NCBI RefSeq assembly: GCF_001922985.1
Contig: NZ_MRUH01000056.1
Span: forward strand, 1-58,498
From: Teredinibacter waterburyi
GTDB taxonomy: Bacteria; Pseudomonadota; Gammaproteobacteria; Pseudomonadales; Cellvibrionaceae
Length of the DNA: 58,498 nucleotides
Direction: 5' to 3'
The notes beneath the pieces were generated by a model. The model saw nothing but the letters and a program-made list of their open reading frames with translations. It was not told the origin of the DNA and did no database searches. This document shows positions 1 through 8,376 of this stretch, in pieces (position 1 is the stretch's first letter; every line of letters begins with the position of its first letter). The position numbers and the translations under genes are program-made.

Positions 1-107
1 TTAACAAGCACTTAGAACAACTGTTTAAAAAACTACAAGTCGACAATCGAACCTCGGCGGCGATGGCGATTCAGTGCCTGCAAAAGCGTCTAGGGAATTC
101 CGCTTAA
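1..107 (+). CDS. C-terminal end of a LuxR-type HTH regulator (partial)
   Basis: The reading frame is open from the left edge (codons in phase with base 3) and stops with TAA at 105-107, giving 34 residues. The start of the visible peptide, NKHLEQLFKKLQVDNRTSAA, matches the recognition helix and following helix of LuxR/FixJ-type HTH domains, where the typical pattern is V-x-x-H-L-x-x-[IL]-x-x-K-L-x-V-x-[NS]-R-T-x-A. The protein therefore ends with its DNA-binding domain, as is usual in this family. The sensor or receiver part lies outside the window, so the signal cannot be named. Confidence 0.7.
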   Translation, partial: NKHLEQLFKKLQVDNRTSAAMAIQCLQKRLGNSA

Positions 108-150
108 TATCGACAGCGAAAAGCCGGATGCCGTTCAGGATTCCACCAAC

Positions 151-176
151 AAAAAAGGCGCCAGTTAAGGCGCCTT
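151..176 (-). terminator. Rho-independent terminator of the SPFH gene
   Basis: A perfect 8-bp stem (AAGGCGCC / GGCGCCTT) with a 6-nt loop lies 35 bases past the stop of the SPFH gene. On the minus strand the stem runs into a run of six T. Six A precede it on the plus strand, so it may also act weakly on the LuxR transcript. Confidence 0.75.
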
Positions 177-210
177 AGCTATATCGATTACTATTATTAG
201 CTGGCTGTAT

Positions 211-1578
211 TTAATTCGCTTTCGATACATCCCGGTCATAACTCAGACGCTTGGCCGCATCTAAGGTTAACAGCTGCATAAACGCACGAACTTCTGAATC
301 ACTACCTACAGGAGCTCCACCACCAGCACCGCCACCAAATACCGTGCTAGGCACTTGCCGTTTAGCAAAAGCGCTCGCCCAGAGTTTCTGAATTTCTATC
401 TCTGCATCCAATTTTTGCGCTAGGGCGTTATCCGCCTGCATAACAACTTTCTTCTGATAGGCTTCGGCCTCTGCAAGCGTACGACGAGTTTCCGCTTCGA
501 ATTTCGCTTTGCCCAAATTAATTTCTGCAGTTTCGCGAGCGATACTCGCCTGAGCCTTTAATTTTTCTGCACCGGTAATCGCTAGCTGCTTGTCGGTTTC
601 CGCTTCGGTGGTTTTTTGAATTTGCTCGACCTTAGCCTTAGCTTGGCGCTCGGCAACTTCACGCTCGCCTCGAGCTATTGCCAACAAACGCTGCTCTTCT
701 TCTTGCACACGCTGTTCACGTGCAATGGCGCGATCTGCAGAGGCCTTTTGCTTTAACTGCATGCGCTCAATAAATTTTTGGTTCGGGCGCATATCGGTAA
801 CCAGGGCAGACACCACGGTGATTCCAAAATCTAAAAAGCGCTGCGATTTTCGCTTTGGTTGACCCGTATCGTCTAATACTTTTTGGACAATAAAAACGGT
901 TTTCGAATCCTCGCCATACTCTTCCTGCTCCGTTCCCAAGGACGCATTGGCAGACGACGTTGCTGCGCGTCCGCTCCTCACCGTTACCTCATTGCGTTTT
1001 ACCAAATAAATACCACGGCCCATTTGATTTTCGAATTCCGAGTTAAACTCGGTACGGCCACCGGCATAGTATTCTTCTGCGGCCATAAGCGAAGCATTTG
1101 CTTGAAGTGTTTCTTTAAAGGCTGGCATCAAAGCTGTACGCAGTAGATTCTCTGGGGTGCGATATTCATGTGCTAAGCGTAAAAATGATTCGGTATCCGA
1201 AGGTATCGAAAACCGAACCGTAGCCTCGGCATGAGCGTCTACTTGATCTAAAAACATAATACTCATAGGCGGTAAGCTTGCCGACGTATTTTCGGAATCG
1301 GCCTCAGCGCGAATTCCACTGACGTTACCGTCGCCCAAGGCTTGCACTGTCATTGCGCGTTTCCACGCGTTGTAGCGGCCCATAGGGTAGAACTTATAAC
1401 CCACTTCGGTTACCACCTCTTCGCTGCCAAACACGGTACGCACATGGTAAATATACCCAGGCTCCGCGTAGAAAAACGCTTTAGAAAACAAAAACACGAG
1501 CGCTGCACCAACAGCAATGGAAAGAACCGCTAACAATACCGCTCGAGGCGGCAACTTATTTATACCTGTATCCGACAT
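211..1578 (-). CDS. SPFH/band-7 domain membrane protein
   Basis: This 455-residue protein has one N-terminal membrane helix (about residues 13-36) and an SPFH/band-7-like region (about 36-270). A long charged helical stretch rich in Ala, Glu, Lys and Arg (about 275-400) is very likely coiled coil. A Gly-rich linker (GGGAGGGA, about 415-422) and a short hydrophobic tail follow. This order is that of stomatin/prohibitin/flotillin-type scaffolds, which form large rings at membranes and often help control proteases or membrane microdomains. No adjacent NfeD or protease gene is present, so the partner is unknown. The gene is transcribed alone or after the RNA methylase gene and ends at a clear terminator. 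Confidence 0.8.
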   Translation of the reverse strand: MSDTGINKLPPRAVLLAVLSIAVGAALVFLFSKAFFYAEPGYIYHVRTVFGSEEVVTEVGYKFYPMGRYNAWKRAMTVQALGDGNVSGIRAEADSENTSASLPPMSIMFLDQVDAHAEATVRFSIPSDTESFLRLAHEYRTPENLLRTALMPAFKETLQANASLMAAEEYYAGGRTEFNSEFENQMGRGIYLVKRNEVTVRSGRAATSSANASLGTEQEEYGEDSKTVFIVQKVLDDTGQPKRKSQRFLDFGITVVSALVTDMRPNQKFIERMQLKQKASADRAIAREQRVQEEEQRLLAIARGEREVAERQAKAKVEQIQKTTEAETDKQLAITGAEKLKAQASIARETAEINLGKAKFEAETRRTLAEAEAYQKKVVMQADNALAQKLDAEIEIQKLWASAFAKRQVPSTVFGGGAGGGAPVGSDSEVRAFMQLLTLDAAKRLSYDRDVSKAN

Positions 1579-1661
1579 AAAAAATCCTTATTTAGTATTG
1601 GTTATTCGTAGCTTTTAATATTGTTTTTTTGTCCCGCAAGGGTCCGACCTAATTAACTCGT

Positions 1662-2192
1662 TTACTTGGTAACGCGCAGGCGATTATTAATGTCTCGGCT
1701 TTTACAGATGAGATCATCGCCAATCGAATGCTCGGCAATACCCGCCTCAGCAGTGTCTTGCTTTGCCAGACGATCGTAAAGTACAACATTTACGGTAGCC
1801 GCCAGATTTAAACAGTTGACCGTAGGTATATACACAACATCATCGGCCGCATCGACAAGTTGCTGAGAAATACTGCCATCTTCTGGACCAAAGATATAAA
1901 TGGCCCTATCTGGATGCTGATACTCGGTTAGAGACGTTGCACCCTCGACTAATTCTACACACACAATCTTTACATTCTCGGGGAGATCGGCCAAAAGGTT
2001 ATCCCGAGGTTCAAGTGGAATTGATAAACTTTGCTGATGCGTATCGGTATGGAAACGTGCTGCGCGACCATAGCGACTACCGGTATAGAACACCGCATCA
2101 GCCTGAAAGCAACCGGCCGCACGCATTACCGAGCCGACATTGCTTGGGCTTTTTGGATTACATAAACCGATATAGGTACAAGAGTTAATCAT
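1662..2192 (-). CDS. SpoU/TrmH-family RNA 2'-O-methyltransferase
   Basis: A 176-residue single-domain SPOUT protein. Three expected motifs are visible: motif 1 NPKSPSNVGSVMRAAG (residues 12-27) with the catalytic-type Asn and Arg, motif 2 FGPEDGS (101-107), and motif 3 around residues 122-140 (PTVNCLNLAATVNVVLYD), which forms the SAM-binding trefoil knot. Members methylate the 2'-OH of tRNA or rRNA riboses using S-adenosylmethionine. The target cannot be decided from sequence. The protein has no N-terminal substrate-binding extension of the RlmB type. It is 36 bases downstream of the thioesterase gene on the same strand, so cotranscription is likely. Confidence 0.85.
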   Translation of the reverse strand: MINSCTYIGLCNPKSPSNVGSVMRAAGCFQADAVFYTGSRYGRAARFHTDTHQQSLSIPLEPRDNLLADLPENVKIVCVELVEGATSLTEYQHPDRAIYIFGPEDGSISQQLVDAADDVVYIPTVNCLNLAATVNVVLYDRLAKQDTAEAGIAEHSIGDDLICKSRDINNRLRVTK

Positions 2193-2228
2193 AATATCGC
2201 GCCGGATATTTACACGTTTTTTCGGAGG

Positions 2229-2774
2229 TTAAAGGTCTATCTGAACGTTATAGCCCTTTAGTTGTTCGATAACTTCTGGTACATCTACGCAGGTAATTTC
2301 GGCGTACGCATTACGCTCTTTCTTGTGTTTGATGCGACTGATACTTTTAACAAAACGATGCAGGTCTAGGGAGCTTTTCAAGGTTAGCCCTGGCACTCGT
2401 ACCGACTTTCCGGCTTCGCTTTTCGCGACCATTGTGAAATAAGACGAATTGCAGTGTTTTGTCGTACCGTTTTGAATATTTTCAGCTTCCACCCGAATAC
2501 CGACAACCATAGAGGTATTGCCAACGTAATTGATAGAGGCCTTCAAGGTTACCAACTCGCCTACTTCGACAGGGCTAAGAAAATCAACTGTATCCACCGA
2601 TGCGGTAACGCAGTAGTGGCCAGAGTGCTTAGACGCGCAAGCGAATGCCACCTGATCAAGCAGTGACAAAATATAGCCCCCGTGAATTTTACCGCTGAAA
2701 TTTGTATTGGATGGCAGCATTAACTGCGAGATAACAACCTGAGATTGCTCAACACTTTTATAGGATTTAACCAT
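2229..2774 (-). CDS. Hotdog-fold acyl-CoA thioesterase
   Basis: From the ATG at 2774 this is 181 residues. A single hotdog domain is recognisable by the HGGYILSLLDQVAFACA stretch (the long hotdog helix with its HG start) and by the later TASVDTVDFLSPVEVGELV strand region typical of YciA/BACH-type acyl-CoA thioesterases. Such enzymes hydrolyse fatty acyl-CoA to free acid and CoA in the cytoplasm. An in-frame ATG at 2813 would add 13 residues, but the conserved part begins after 2774 and neither start has a strong ribosome site. The C-terminal ~45 residues do not resemble the core domain. Substrate chain length is unknown. Confidence 0.78.
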   Translation of the reverse strand: MVKSYKSVEQSQVVISQLMLPSNTNFSGKIHGGYILSLLDQVAFACASKHSGHYCVTASVDTVDFLSPVEVGELVTLKASINYVGNTSMVVGIRVEAENIQNGTTKHCNSSYFTMVAKSEAGKSVRVPGLTLKSSLDLHRFVKSISRIKHKKERNAYAEITCVDVPEVIEQLKGYNVQIDL

Positions 2775-2863
2775 GATATGGACTACCCGCGCAGCGGCTA
2801 ATCGGACGGGCATTCACCATGTCCAACGCCGAACTATCAATTTATCGATGGATAATGATAACG

Positions 2864-5683
2864 CTAGTCCGATAGTTTTTCACTTAAAAGGGCCTGCAGA
2901 CTGGAAAATTGTGCGGCGAAGGCATTATCTTCTAACATTTCCACTAACTTTGTCGCCGGCACTGGAAGGCTAAAAATATAGCCTTGAATGATATCGCACT
3001 TATATTGCTTTAAGAGTCCGAGCTGCTCGGTGGACTCTACCCCCTCCGCAATCACGGTAATACCGATCTTTTTGGCCATACCAATCACGTACTCGACTAT
3101 ATAGTTACTAATATCATTACCTGGAATTCCATCAACAAAGGATTTGTCTATTTTTAGTTTCGCCACCGGCAACTTTAGAATCATAGACAAGGATGAATAG
3201 CCTGTTCCGTAATCATCTACGCTAAACACAATACCGGTTTTTTCCAAATCACTAATTACAACCCTGAAGTTATCCATATCTTCGACGTAGGCTGTTTCAG
3301 TGATTTCGAATTCAAGCTGCTCTCCTTTGCAGAGTGTTTCGGCCAATATTCGCTGTACATCTCGGGCAAAGTCCTTATCAATCAACTGCAACACTGACAC
3401 GTTCACCGCGATTCGTCCGGGGTTAACTCCGTGACTTTGCCATTCAACTTTTTGTCGCGCAGCTTCACGTAATACCCAAATACCCAGCTCGCCAATCAAG
3501 CCATACTCCTCTGCTTGCGGCAGAAAAAAGTACGGGGTTAATAGGCCTTTTTCCGGGTGATTCCAGCGAATCAACGCCTCACAGCCGTCCATTTTTTGCG
3601 TACGTAAATTAACTTTTGGCTGGTAGTAAAGTTCAAATTCATTGTTTGAAAGTGCTCGGTTAATATCCGCGGTAAAGCGAGCCCGCTCCAGCGCCGAGGT
3701 GTTATAGACCTCTGAATAATAGTAAATATGATTTTTGCCATATTTTTTTGCTTCTAACATTGCCTCGTCGGCACACTGCAGGAGGGTTTCAGAGGATTCT
3801 GTGTCGTTCGGGTAGAGCGCAATACCAATCGTGACCGTATTGCTAAATTTGTGATTATTTAGCGTTAGGGGTGTTCGCGCCGCTAATCGAATACGCTCCG
3901 CAAGGGCACCGGTTTCTTCGACAATAGTAGTGCGGGAATTTAGAGGGAAGATATAGATTAAAGCAAAGGCATTGGCTCCAATACGGGCCAGCGGCCTTTC
4001 CAAACCTGCCGCACTGGCCAACAAATTGGCCATTCGCTGCAAGGTCTCATCACCAGTTTTTTGGCCGAACGAGTCGTTAATTTTTTTAAAGTTATCTATA
4101 TCAATCAACAGTAATGCAACTTGCTGCTTAGCGCCCTGCGCCTGCTCTAGCGTGTCTTTTAACTTGTCTCTAAATCTATATCGATTCGGCAAACCTGTTA
4201 GCAGGTCGTAATGTGCCTGTTGAAATAGCTTTTCTTCCCAGTTGCAATTAGCTAAGGCAACGTTTACGTGGTCGGAAAATGACGATGCGATACCCGCTAC
4301 ATAATCTTCAGGCAGAGAATTAAACACCGCTATAAGAATCGCTTTCGGTTTTTCATTTTGCCAAAGTACATTGGTGTAAATGTAATCCGCTTCACTACTA
4401 AACGGGAATGTTTCTCGATTTATTGCCGTATCCGATATTTTTCGGATGCTTTGCGGGTGATGCAGCTGATAGAGATCATAATTATTGATAGTAATTACAC
4501 CGCCAGATATTTCGCAGCCTTCGCTAAAACTATAGAAATCATTTGGGTTAGATAGGTCATCAGAACTGACGAAAAAGCATAGTCTTTTCGCGTGTAAAAG
4601 CTCCACACCTTCGACCAGAACAACACGTACAACATCTTCTATTTTGAGTTTTTCCAAAATCAGCCTATCAATAGCCGCTAATGAACGCATTGCAAAAATA
4701 TAGTTGTGTAACCGCAACGACATACCATTAAACGTGTTGCCAAGTGCTTCGAATTCATCACCGCTGCTAATATCGACGAGATGACCAAACCGATTCTGAT
4801 TTATTTGCTCTATACCCTTACGCAACGCGAAAATTGGCGCCGTCGTACGCCTAATCACATAGGTACTAATAAGTGCAGCCAAGAGTATTGCCAGTATTGT
4901 TGTGTACCGAATTGAGGTTTTAAATTGCTGCGCATCGGTTACGCTATCAGCACCGGTGGAAAACGCACTAATTTTCCAATCGCCTGCGGCATATCGCGCA
5001 TCGAGGTAGAGGCTCCATACGGCCGCGCCCTCTCCCTCTACAAGTTTGTGAGTCGAGGTAAGATGTAGGTCAAGGTCATCACGGGTCTCAAACAGTAAGC
5101 CTCCGTCACTACCCCGCACAGAATATTTTATTCTTGGGTCGTAGTTATCTAAGTGGCGCCACATATATTCGCTGCTTAACTGAAAGCTTACTAACATTTT
5201 TCCGTCGACCTGCAGTGGTCGATACACAAAATAAAGCGTGGGCTCTTTTCCATTGCTAACAATAAGGGCCGGCGTTCGGACATTCGACAAATGCTGGTAA
5301 AAGTTCTCTGCCACTGTGGAATTAAGCTGAAAATGTCTTGCCGTATCGTCGCTATTAATTAGACGTACAGCCGCTATCTCATCCGAGGTGAATTTATCCA
5401 GCGCTGCGGCGGAGATCTCTTTACTATCACCCTGCAGTAGCATGCTCCGCAGATGCGCGGTATGTAGCTCTAAGAAGCTAAGTCGTTCGAATAAAATCAG
5501 ACCAAAGTTTTTCGCCGTTTGACGCAGCTCTTGCTGTTGTTTTTTTGTGTAGAGTTGCTCAATTTGACGGCTGCCAAGAAAGGAAAATACGATTATTGGA
5601 ATTAGGGAGCTGAGGATGAACAGTAGTAAAGTACGACGCGCTAATTTGGAACTCAGCAAGTTATACCGCGCAGCCTTATTCAT
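2864..5683 (-). CDS. Membrane sensor protein with degenerate GGDEF and intact EAL domains
   Basis: A 939-residue protein with a membrane helix at about 18-38, an extracytoplasmic sensing region (about 40-255), a second helix at 258-278, HAMP (278-330), a GAF-like segment (340-480), GGDEF (490-650) and EAL (675-925). The GGDEF signature is replaced by GANAF (569-573), so diguanylate cyclase activity is unlikely and the domain may be regulatory. The EAL domain keeps the expected signatures: CEALIRW (701-707), then FEITETAY, DDYGTGYSSL, KIDKSFVDG and VIAEGVES. The predicted net role is c-di-GMP breakdown in response to a periplasmic signal. The upstream pseudopilin gene ends 16 bases before this start, which suggests an operon. 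Confidence 0.85.
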   Translation of the reverse strand: MNKAARYNLLSSKLARRTLLLFILSSLIPIIVFSFLGSRQIEQLYTKKQQQELRQTAKNFGLILFERLSFLELHTAHLRSMLLQGDSKEISAAALDKFTSDEIAAVRLINSDDTARHFQLNSTVAENFYQHLSNVRTPALIVSNGKEPTLYFVYRPLQVDGKMLVSFQLSSEYMWRHLDNYDPRIKYSVRGSDGGLLFETRDDLDLHLTSTHKLVEGEGAAVWSLYLDARYAAGDWKISAFSTGADSVTDAQQFKTSIRYTTILAILLAALISTYVIRRTTAPIFALRKGIEQINQNRFGHLVDISSGDEFEALGNTFNGMSLRLHNYIFAMRSLAAIDRLILEKLKIEDVVRVVLVEGVELLHAKRLCFFVSSDDLSNPNDFYSFSEGCEISGGVITINNYDLYQLHHPQSIRKISDTAINRETFPFSSEADYIYTNVLWQNEKPKAILIAVFNSLPEDYVAGIASSFSDHVNVALANCNWEEKLFQQAHYDLLTGLPNRYRFRDKLKDTLEQAQGAKQQVALLLIDIDNFKKINDSFGQKTGDETLQRMANLLASAAGLERPLARIGANAFALIYIFPLNSRTTIVEETGALAERIRLAARTPLTLNNHKFSNTVTIGIALYPNDTESSETLLQCADEAMLEAKKYGKNHIYYYSEVYNTSALERARFTADINRALSNNEFELYYQPKVNLRTQKMDGCEALIRWNHPEKGLLTPYFFLPQAEEYGLIGELGIWVLREAARQKVEWQSHGVNPGRIAVNVSVLQLIDKDFARDVQRILAETLCKGEQLEFEITETAYVEDMDNFRVVISDLEKTGIVFSVDDYGTGYSSLSMILKLPVAKLKIDKSFVDGIPGNDISNYIVEYVIGMAKKIGITVIAEGVESTEQLGLLKQYKCDIIQGYIFSLPVPATKLVEMLEDNAFAAQFSSLQALLSEKLSD

Positions 5684-5699
5684 GAGGTGATTTTATTCA

Positions 5700-6194
5700 T
5701 CAGTAGTCTTGTGCCAAGCCTATATAGCCACCATTATTCGCACGAACAATGTCGTCATGGCTTTTTTTTGCGGTTAGTGGCGCTACGCTCGCGCCGTCTT
5801 TGCCACGGCTATAGAGGTCGTAATCGGTGTTGATTGGTACGAGGTTTCTATCTTTTCGCAACTGCCCGTTTCCGGTAACAGTACTTATATTGAGATAAAC
5901 GTAAGTATTACCCCACGGGTCGAGCCTCGTCACTCCAACATCATTTAGAGACAGCGGGTAGGAGAGCGTTTTCGACAGGTAGCGTGCAATTTTGTGGTCG
6001 ATAGCGGCAATGTCAGCCATCGCCATCTTTATCTCAGCACGCTCAACATAGCTGCGATAGGACGGCACCGCGATGGCGGTTAGAACAGCGACTATTAATA
6101 GGCTTAACATCAGCTCGATTAGATTAAAGCCTGCGGCGGCCCCTAGCCCTCGGCGAGACCGAGCTTTATAACTAATATCACACACCGATACCAC
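5700..6194 (-). CDS. Type IV pilin-like / GspG-type pseudopilin
   Basis: A 164-residue protein with a class III prepilin signal: a basic leader ending in AAAG, then FNLIELMLSLLIVAVLTAIAVP, with Glu at +5 and the long hydrophobic N-terminal helix. Asn at +2 is unusual, since Thr or Ser is common there. Two later motifs are typical of the major type II secretion pseudopilin GspG: DPWGNTYVY, and YDLYSRGKDG, which resembles the GspG calcium-binding end region. No other secretion or pilus genes lie nearby, so it is an orphan pseudopilin. The start is GTG at 6194 or GTG at 6185. A GGGAGG sequence sits too close (2 nt) to the first and rather far (11 nt) from the second. Confidence 0.78.
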   Translation of the reverse strand: MVSVCDISYKARSRRGLGAAAGFNLIELMLSLLIVAVLTAIAVPSYRSYVERAEIKMAMADIAAIDHKIARYLSKTLSYPLSLNDVGVTRLDPWGNTYVYLNISTVTGNGQLRKDRNLVPINTDYDLYSRGKDGASVAPLTAKKSHDDIVRANNGGYIGLAQDY

Positions 6195-6247
6195 TACCTC
6201 CCGACACCACGGCCTGACACAATGTAGGCATTAATAGATTAGTCGCC

Positions 6248-6317
6248 AAACCAGCGCTTCGCCAGCTTTCGAGCTGGTTTACTCAATACACAAAGCCCAC
6301 CATCGCGAAAGCGGGCT
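6248..6317 (+). other. Nested inverted repeats upstream of the GH10 gene
   Basis: AAACCAGC (6248-6255) can pair with GCTGGTTT (6273-6280), while an alternative shorter stem CCAGCT/AGCTGG (6262-6267 with 6272-6277) uses the same 3' arm. A further AGCCC/GGGCT pair lies at 6294-6298 and 6313-6317. The mutually exclusive stems could be a terminator for the minus-strand region, an attenuator or an operator. No T-tract follows, so the role is open. Confidence 0.35.
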
Positions 6318-6412
6318 ACAATCCCTCCTTGCGCACGCACGAACACGAATAGTATTGAAACGACTAGATCTGATACGAATAGAACCAACTTAATAATAAG
6401 GGTAACTCTGCC

Positions 6413-7570
6413 ATGAACACGTCACTTATATCTCTCCGCCTAAGGCAGTCCGCCATCTCGATCATTATCGGAGTTGGCTGCTGCACTACAGCCCTTGCCA
6501 ACAGCCTAAAAGAGGCCTACCAAGGCGCGTTCTATATAGGCACTGCGATTAATTACGACATTATTATCGGAGCAGATAAACCAAGCCAACAAATCGTTCT
6601 GGATCAGTTCAACTCTATTACGATCGAAAATGCCATGAAAGCGGCACCGATCAATCCAGAACCGGGGGTATACAACTTCGGTCCGGCCGACGCCTTCGTT
6701 GAGTTCGGCAAGGCTCACGGGATGTTTACCGTTGGCCACACTCTCATTTGGCACAACCAAACACCAAGCTGGTTTTTTCACGATAAGCATGGCAAACCCA
6801 ATACCCCCGCCGCGCAAATGGATCGCCTGCAACAACACATTAAAACCGTCGCAGGACGCTATGCGGGCAAGGTAGACGCATGGGATGTGGTGAACGAAGT
6901 CATTGCCGACGATGGCAGATATCGTCCGACCACATGGGTTGAAGGTATTGGCGACGGCGACGAGCTGGTGAAAGCCGCTTTTAAATACGCCGCGCAATAC
7001 GCCCCGAATACCGAGTTGTATTACAACGACTTTAATGCTTGGCGGCCCGCAAAACGCGACGGTATCGTGCGTCTGGTTAAGATGCTGCAAGCTGAAGGAA
7101 TTCGTATCGATGGCATAGGAATTCAGGGGCACTGGGGTCTAAATTACCCAAAAACCGAGTATATAGAAGCCGCTATTGACGCTTTTGCCGCGCTCGGGGT
7201 GAAAGTCATGATTACCGAGCTGGATATAGACGTACTGCCGCTCACTCGCGAGGGACAGATTATTGGTACAGGTATGCTCCACCCGCAGTATCAACTAGAA
7301 GAGTTTAAAACCTATCTCGACCCCTACGCCGACGGCCTTCCCGCCAATGTTCAGCAACAACTCAGCGATCGTTACGCCGAGCTGTTTAAGCTTTTTTACC
7401 AGCGCCGCGACAAAATTGATCGGGTAACATTTTGGGGGGTCGACGATAGTATGTCGTGGAAAAACGACTACCCCATCGCCAATCGCACCAATTACCCACT
7501 GCTTTATAATCGCAACAAAACGCCAAAACCTGCGGTAAAGGCCATCTTAGATGTGGTAACCAAACCTTAA
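6413..7570 (+). CDS. Secreted GH10 endo-1,4-beta-xylanase
   Basis: A 385-residue protein with an N-terminal signal peptide ending near ALA-NS (about residue 30) and a single GH10 catalytic barrel. Hallmarks seen are TLIWHNQTPSW, WDVVNEVIADDG carrying the acid/base Glu, YYNDFNAW, GIGIQGHW, and ITELDIDVLP carrying the nucleophile Glu, and VTFWGVDDSMSW near the end. It should cleave internal beta-1,4 xylosidic bonds of xylan in the periplasm or outside the cell. There is no carbohydrate-binding module or linker, so this is a minimal xylanase, possibly acting on imported oligomers. An AAGGGTAA ribosome site precedes the ATG. The next gene converges with a 27-base gap. Confidence 0.93.
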   Translation: MNTSLISLRLRQSAISIIIGVGCCTTALANSLKEAYQGAFYIGTAINYDIIIGADKPSQQIVLDQFNSITIENAMKAAPINPEPGVYNFGPADAFVEFGKAHGMFTVGHTLIWHNQTPSWFFHDKHGKPNTPAAQMDRLQQHIKTVAGRYAGKVDAWDVVNEVIADDGRYRPTTWVEGIGDGDELVKAAFKYAAQYAPNTELYYNDFNAWRPAKRDGIVRLVKMLQAEGIRIDGIGIQGHWGLNYPKTEYIEAAIDAFAALGVKVMITELDIDVLPLTREGQIIGTGMLHPQYQLEEFKTYLDPYADGLPANVQQQLSDRYAELFKLFYQRRDKIDRVTFWGVDDSMSWKNDYPIANRTNYPLLYNRNKTPKPAVKAILDVVTKP

Positions 7571-7597
7571 GAGATAAAAACAGCGCATCACCAAAAG

Positions 7598-8140
7598 CTA
7601 GCGATACACCGCCAAGGGAAAGAATTCGCTAATTTGAATAAAGGGTTGATGCGCCATCACAATGCGGTAAGTGCGCCATAGCGAATCGCTAGCCGCTAAG
7701 CTTTCGCCGCCATTACCCTCGCCGATGGCGACAATTTCTCGGTAAGTTTCCAACCCACATTCACGCAGCAACTCGCCAATGCCCATCACTCCTGCGTCAA
7801 GATCGGTACGCAATTGCTGGGATAGCTGTTCGGTACAAATCAGTGACGTGGCCATCGCATAACAGGTACCCGTTTTTTTGCCCATTAGCTTTACACTGCG
7901 ACGCAATACCCGGTCGCCGACGCGCCGCTCAATCACCGGTGCATCCGCGCTGAGGGTTTGATAAGACTGGCCGCAATTGATCACCGCTACTGGCTCCCAA
8001 AAGTAGGATTCCAAACTCTTGGTTACCGTGCCATCGGTACTTAACAGCACCCGCAGGAACGCGGGCACAGTTTCCAGCGGAAACGGGCTGCGGTCATCAT
8101 CGGCATCAAGGTAGCCGCTCGAGGTAAAAAGTCGTGTCAT
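7598..8140 (-). CDS. Chorismate-lyase-like (UbiC/DUF98 superfamily) protein
   Basis: With the ATG at 8140 the product is 180 residues. The order of features, FLRVLLSTDGTVTKSLESYF, then VIERRVGDRVLRRSVKLMG, then YAMATSLICTEQL, then GVMGIGELLRECGLETYREI, follows the chorismate pyruvate-lyase-like fold (UbiC and the related DUF98 proteins): an initial helix, a basic R-R-V strand, a Y-A-x-S strand, and the G-x-x-I-G-x-L-L helix followed by an Arg. UbiC converts chorismate to 4-hydroxybenzoate. Whether this member does so is uncertain because it diverges from classical UbiC and has no ubiA beside it. The reading frame stays open upstream to 8356, but that part is poor protein and overlaps the next promoter. 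Confidence 0.6.
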   Translation of the reverse strand: MTRLFTSSGYLDADDDRSPFPLETVPAFLRVLLSTDGTVTKSLESYFWEPVAVINCGQSYQTLSADAPVIERRVGDRVLRRSVKLMGKKTGTCYAMATSLICTEQLSQQLRTDLDAGVMGIGELLRECGLETYREIVAIGEGNGGESLAASDSLWRTYRIVMAHQPFIQISEFFPLAVYR

Positions 8141-8258
8141 ATCGAGTAAAACCTTAGCTTTGTGGTCGCTGGTGATGTGGTAACGGTATAGCGAACGCCA
8201 GCACGGCCGGCAAAAGTAAAAATGGTGCCACATAGGCTCAAATGGAGCGAAATATCCG

Positions 8259-8287
8259 CTGATTTCCGTGGCGTCAATCGGTATAAT
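8259..8287 (+). promoter_or_regulatory. Candidate sigma-70 promoter of the aminotransferase gene
   Basis: A perfect -10 box TATAAT lies at 8282-8287. Seventeen bases upstream is only a weak -35 (CTGATT, 8259-8264). The implied transcript would begin near 8294 and have an ~80-nt leader before the TTG start at 8377. It lies in the space between two divergent genes. Confidence 0.5.
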
Positions 8288-8376
8288 CCGCCCGCTAGCC
8301 GAGGGCCCCGAGCTGTTTGTCCGACCACACTCACCGCCTCGCGCAAGCATCGCCATTAACGATTAAGGGGAATGCT

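Noticed and set aside
211-1578. Plus-strand ORFs inside the SPFH gene (883-1146, 1342-1533) and similar antisense ORFs elsewhere
   Set aside because: They are shadows of well-supported genes, with no recognisable protein features.
8140-8356. N-terminal extension of the chorismate-lyase-like protein up to 8356
   Set aside because: The added residues are unlike the family and the DNA overlaps the promoter of the divergent aminotransferase gene.
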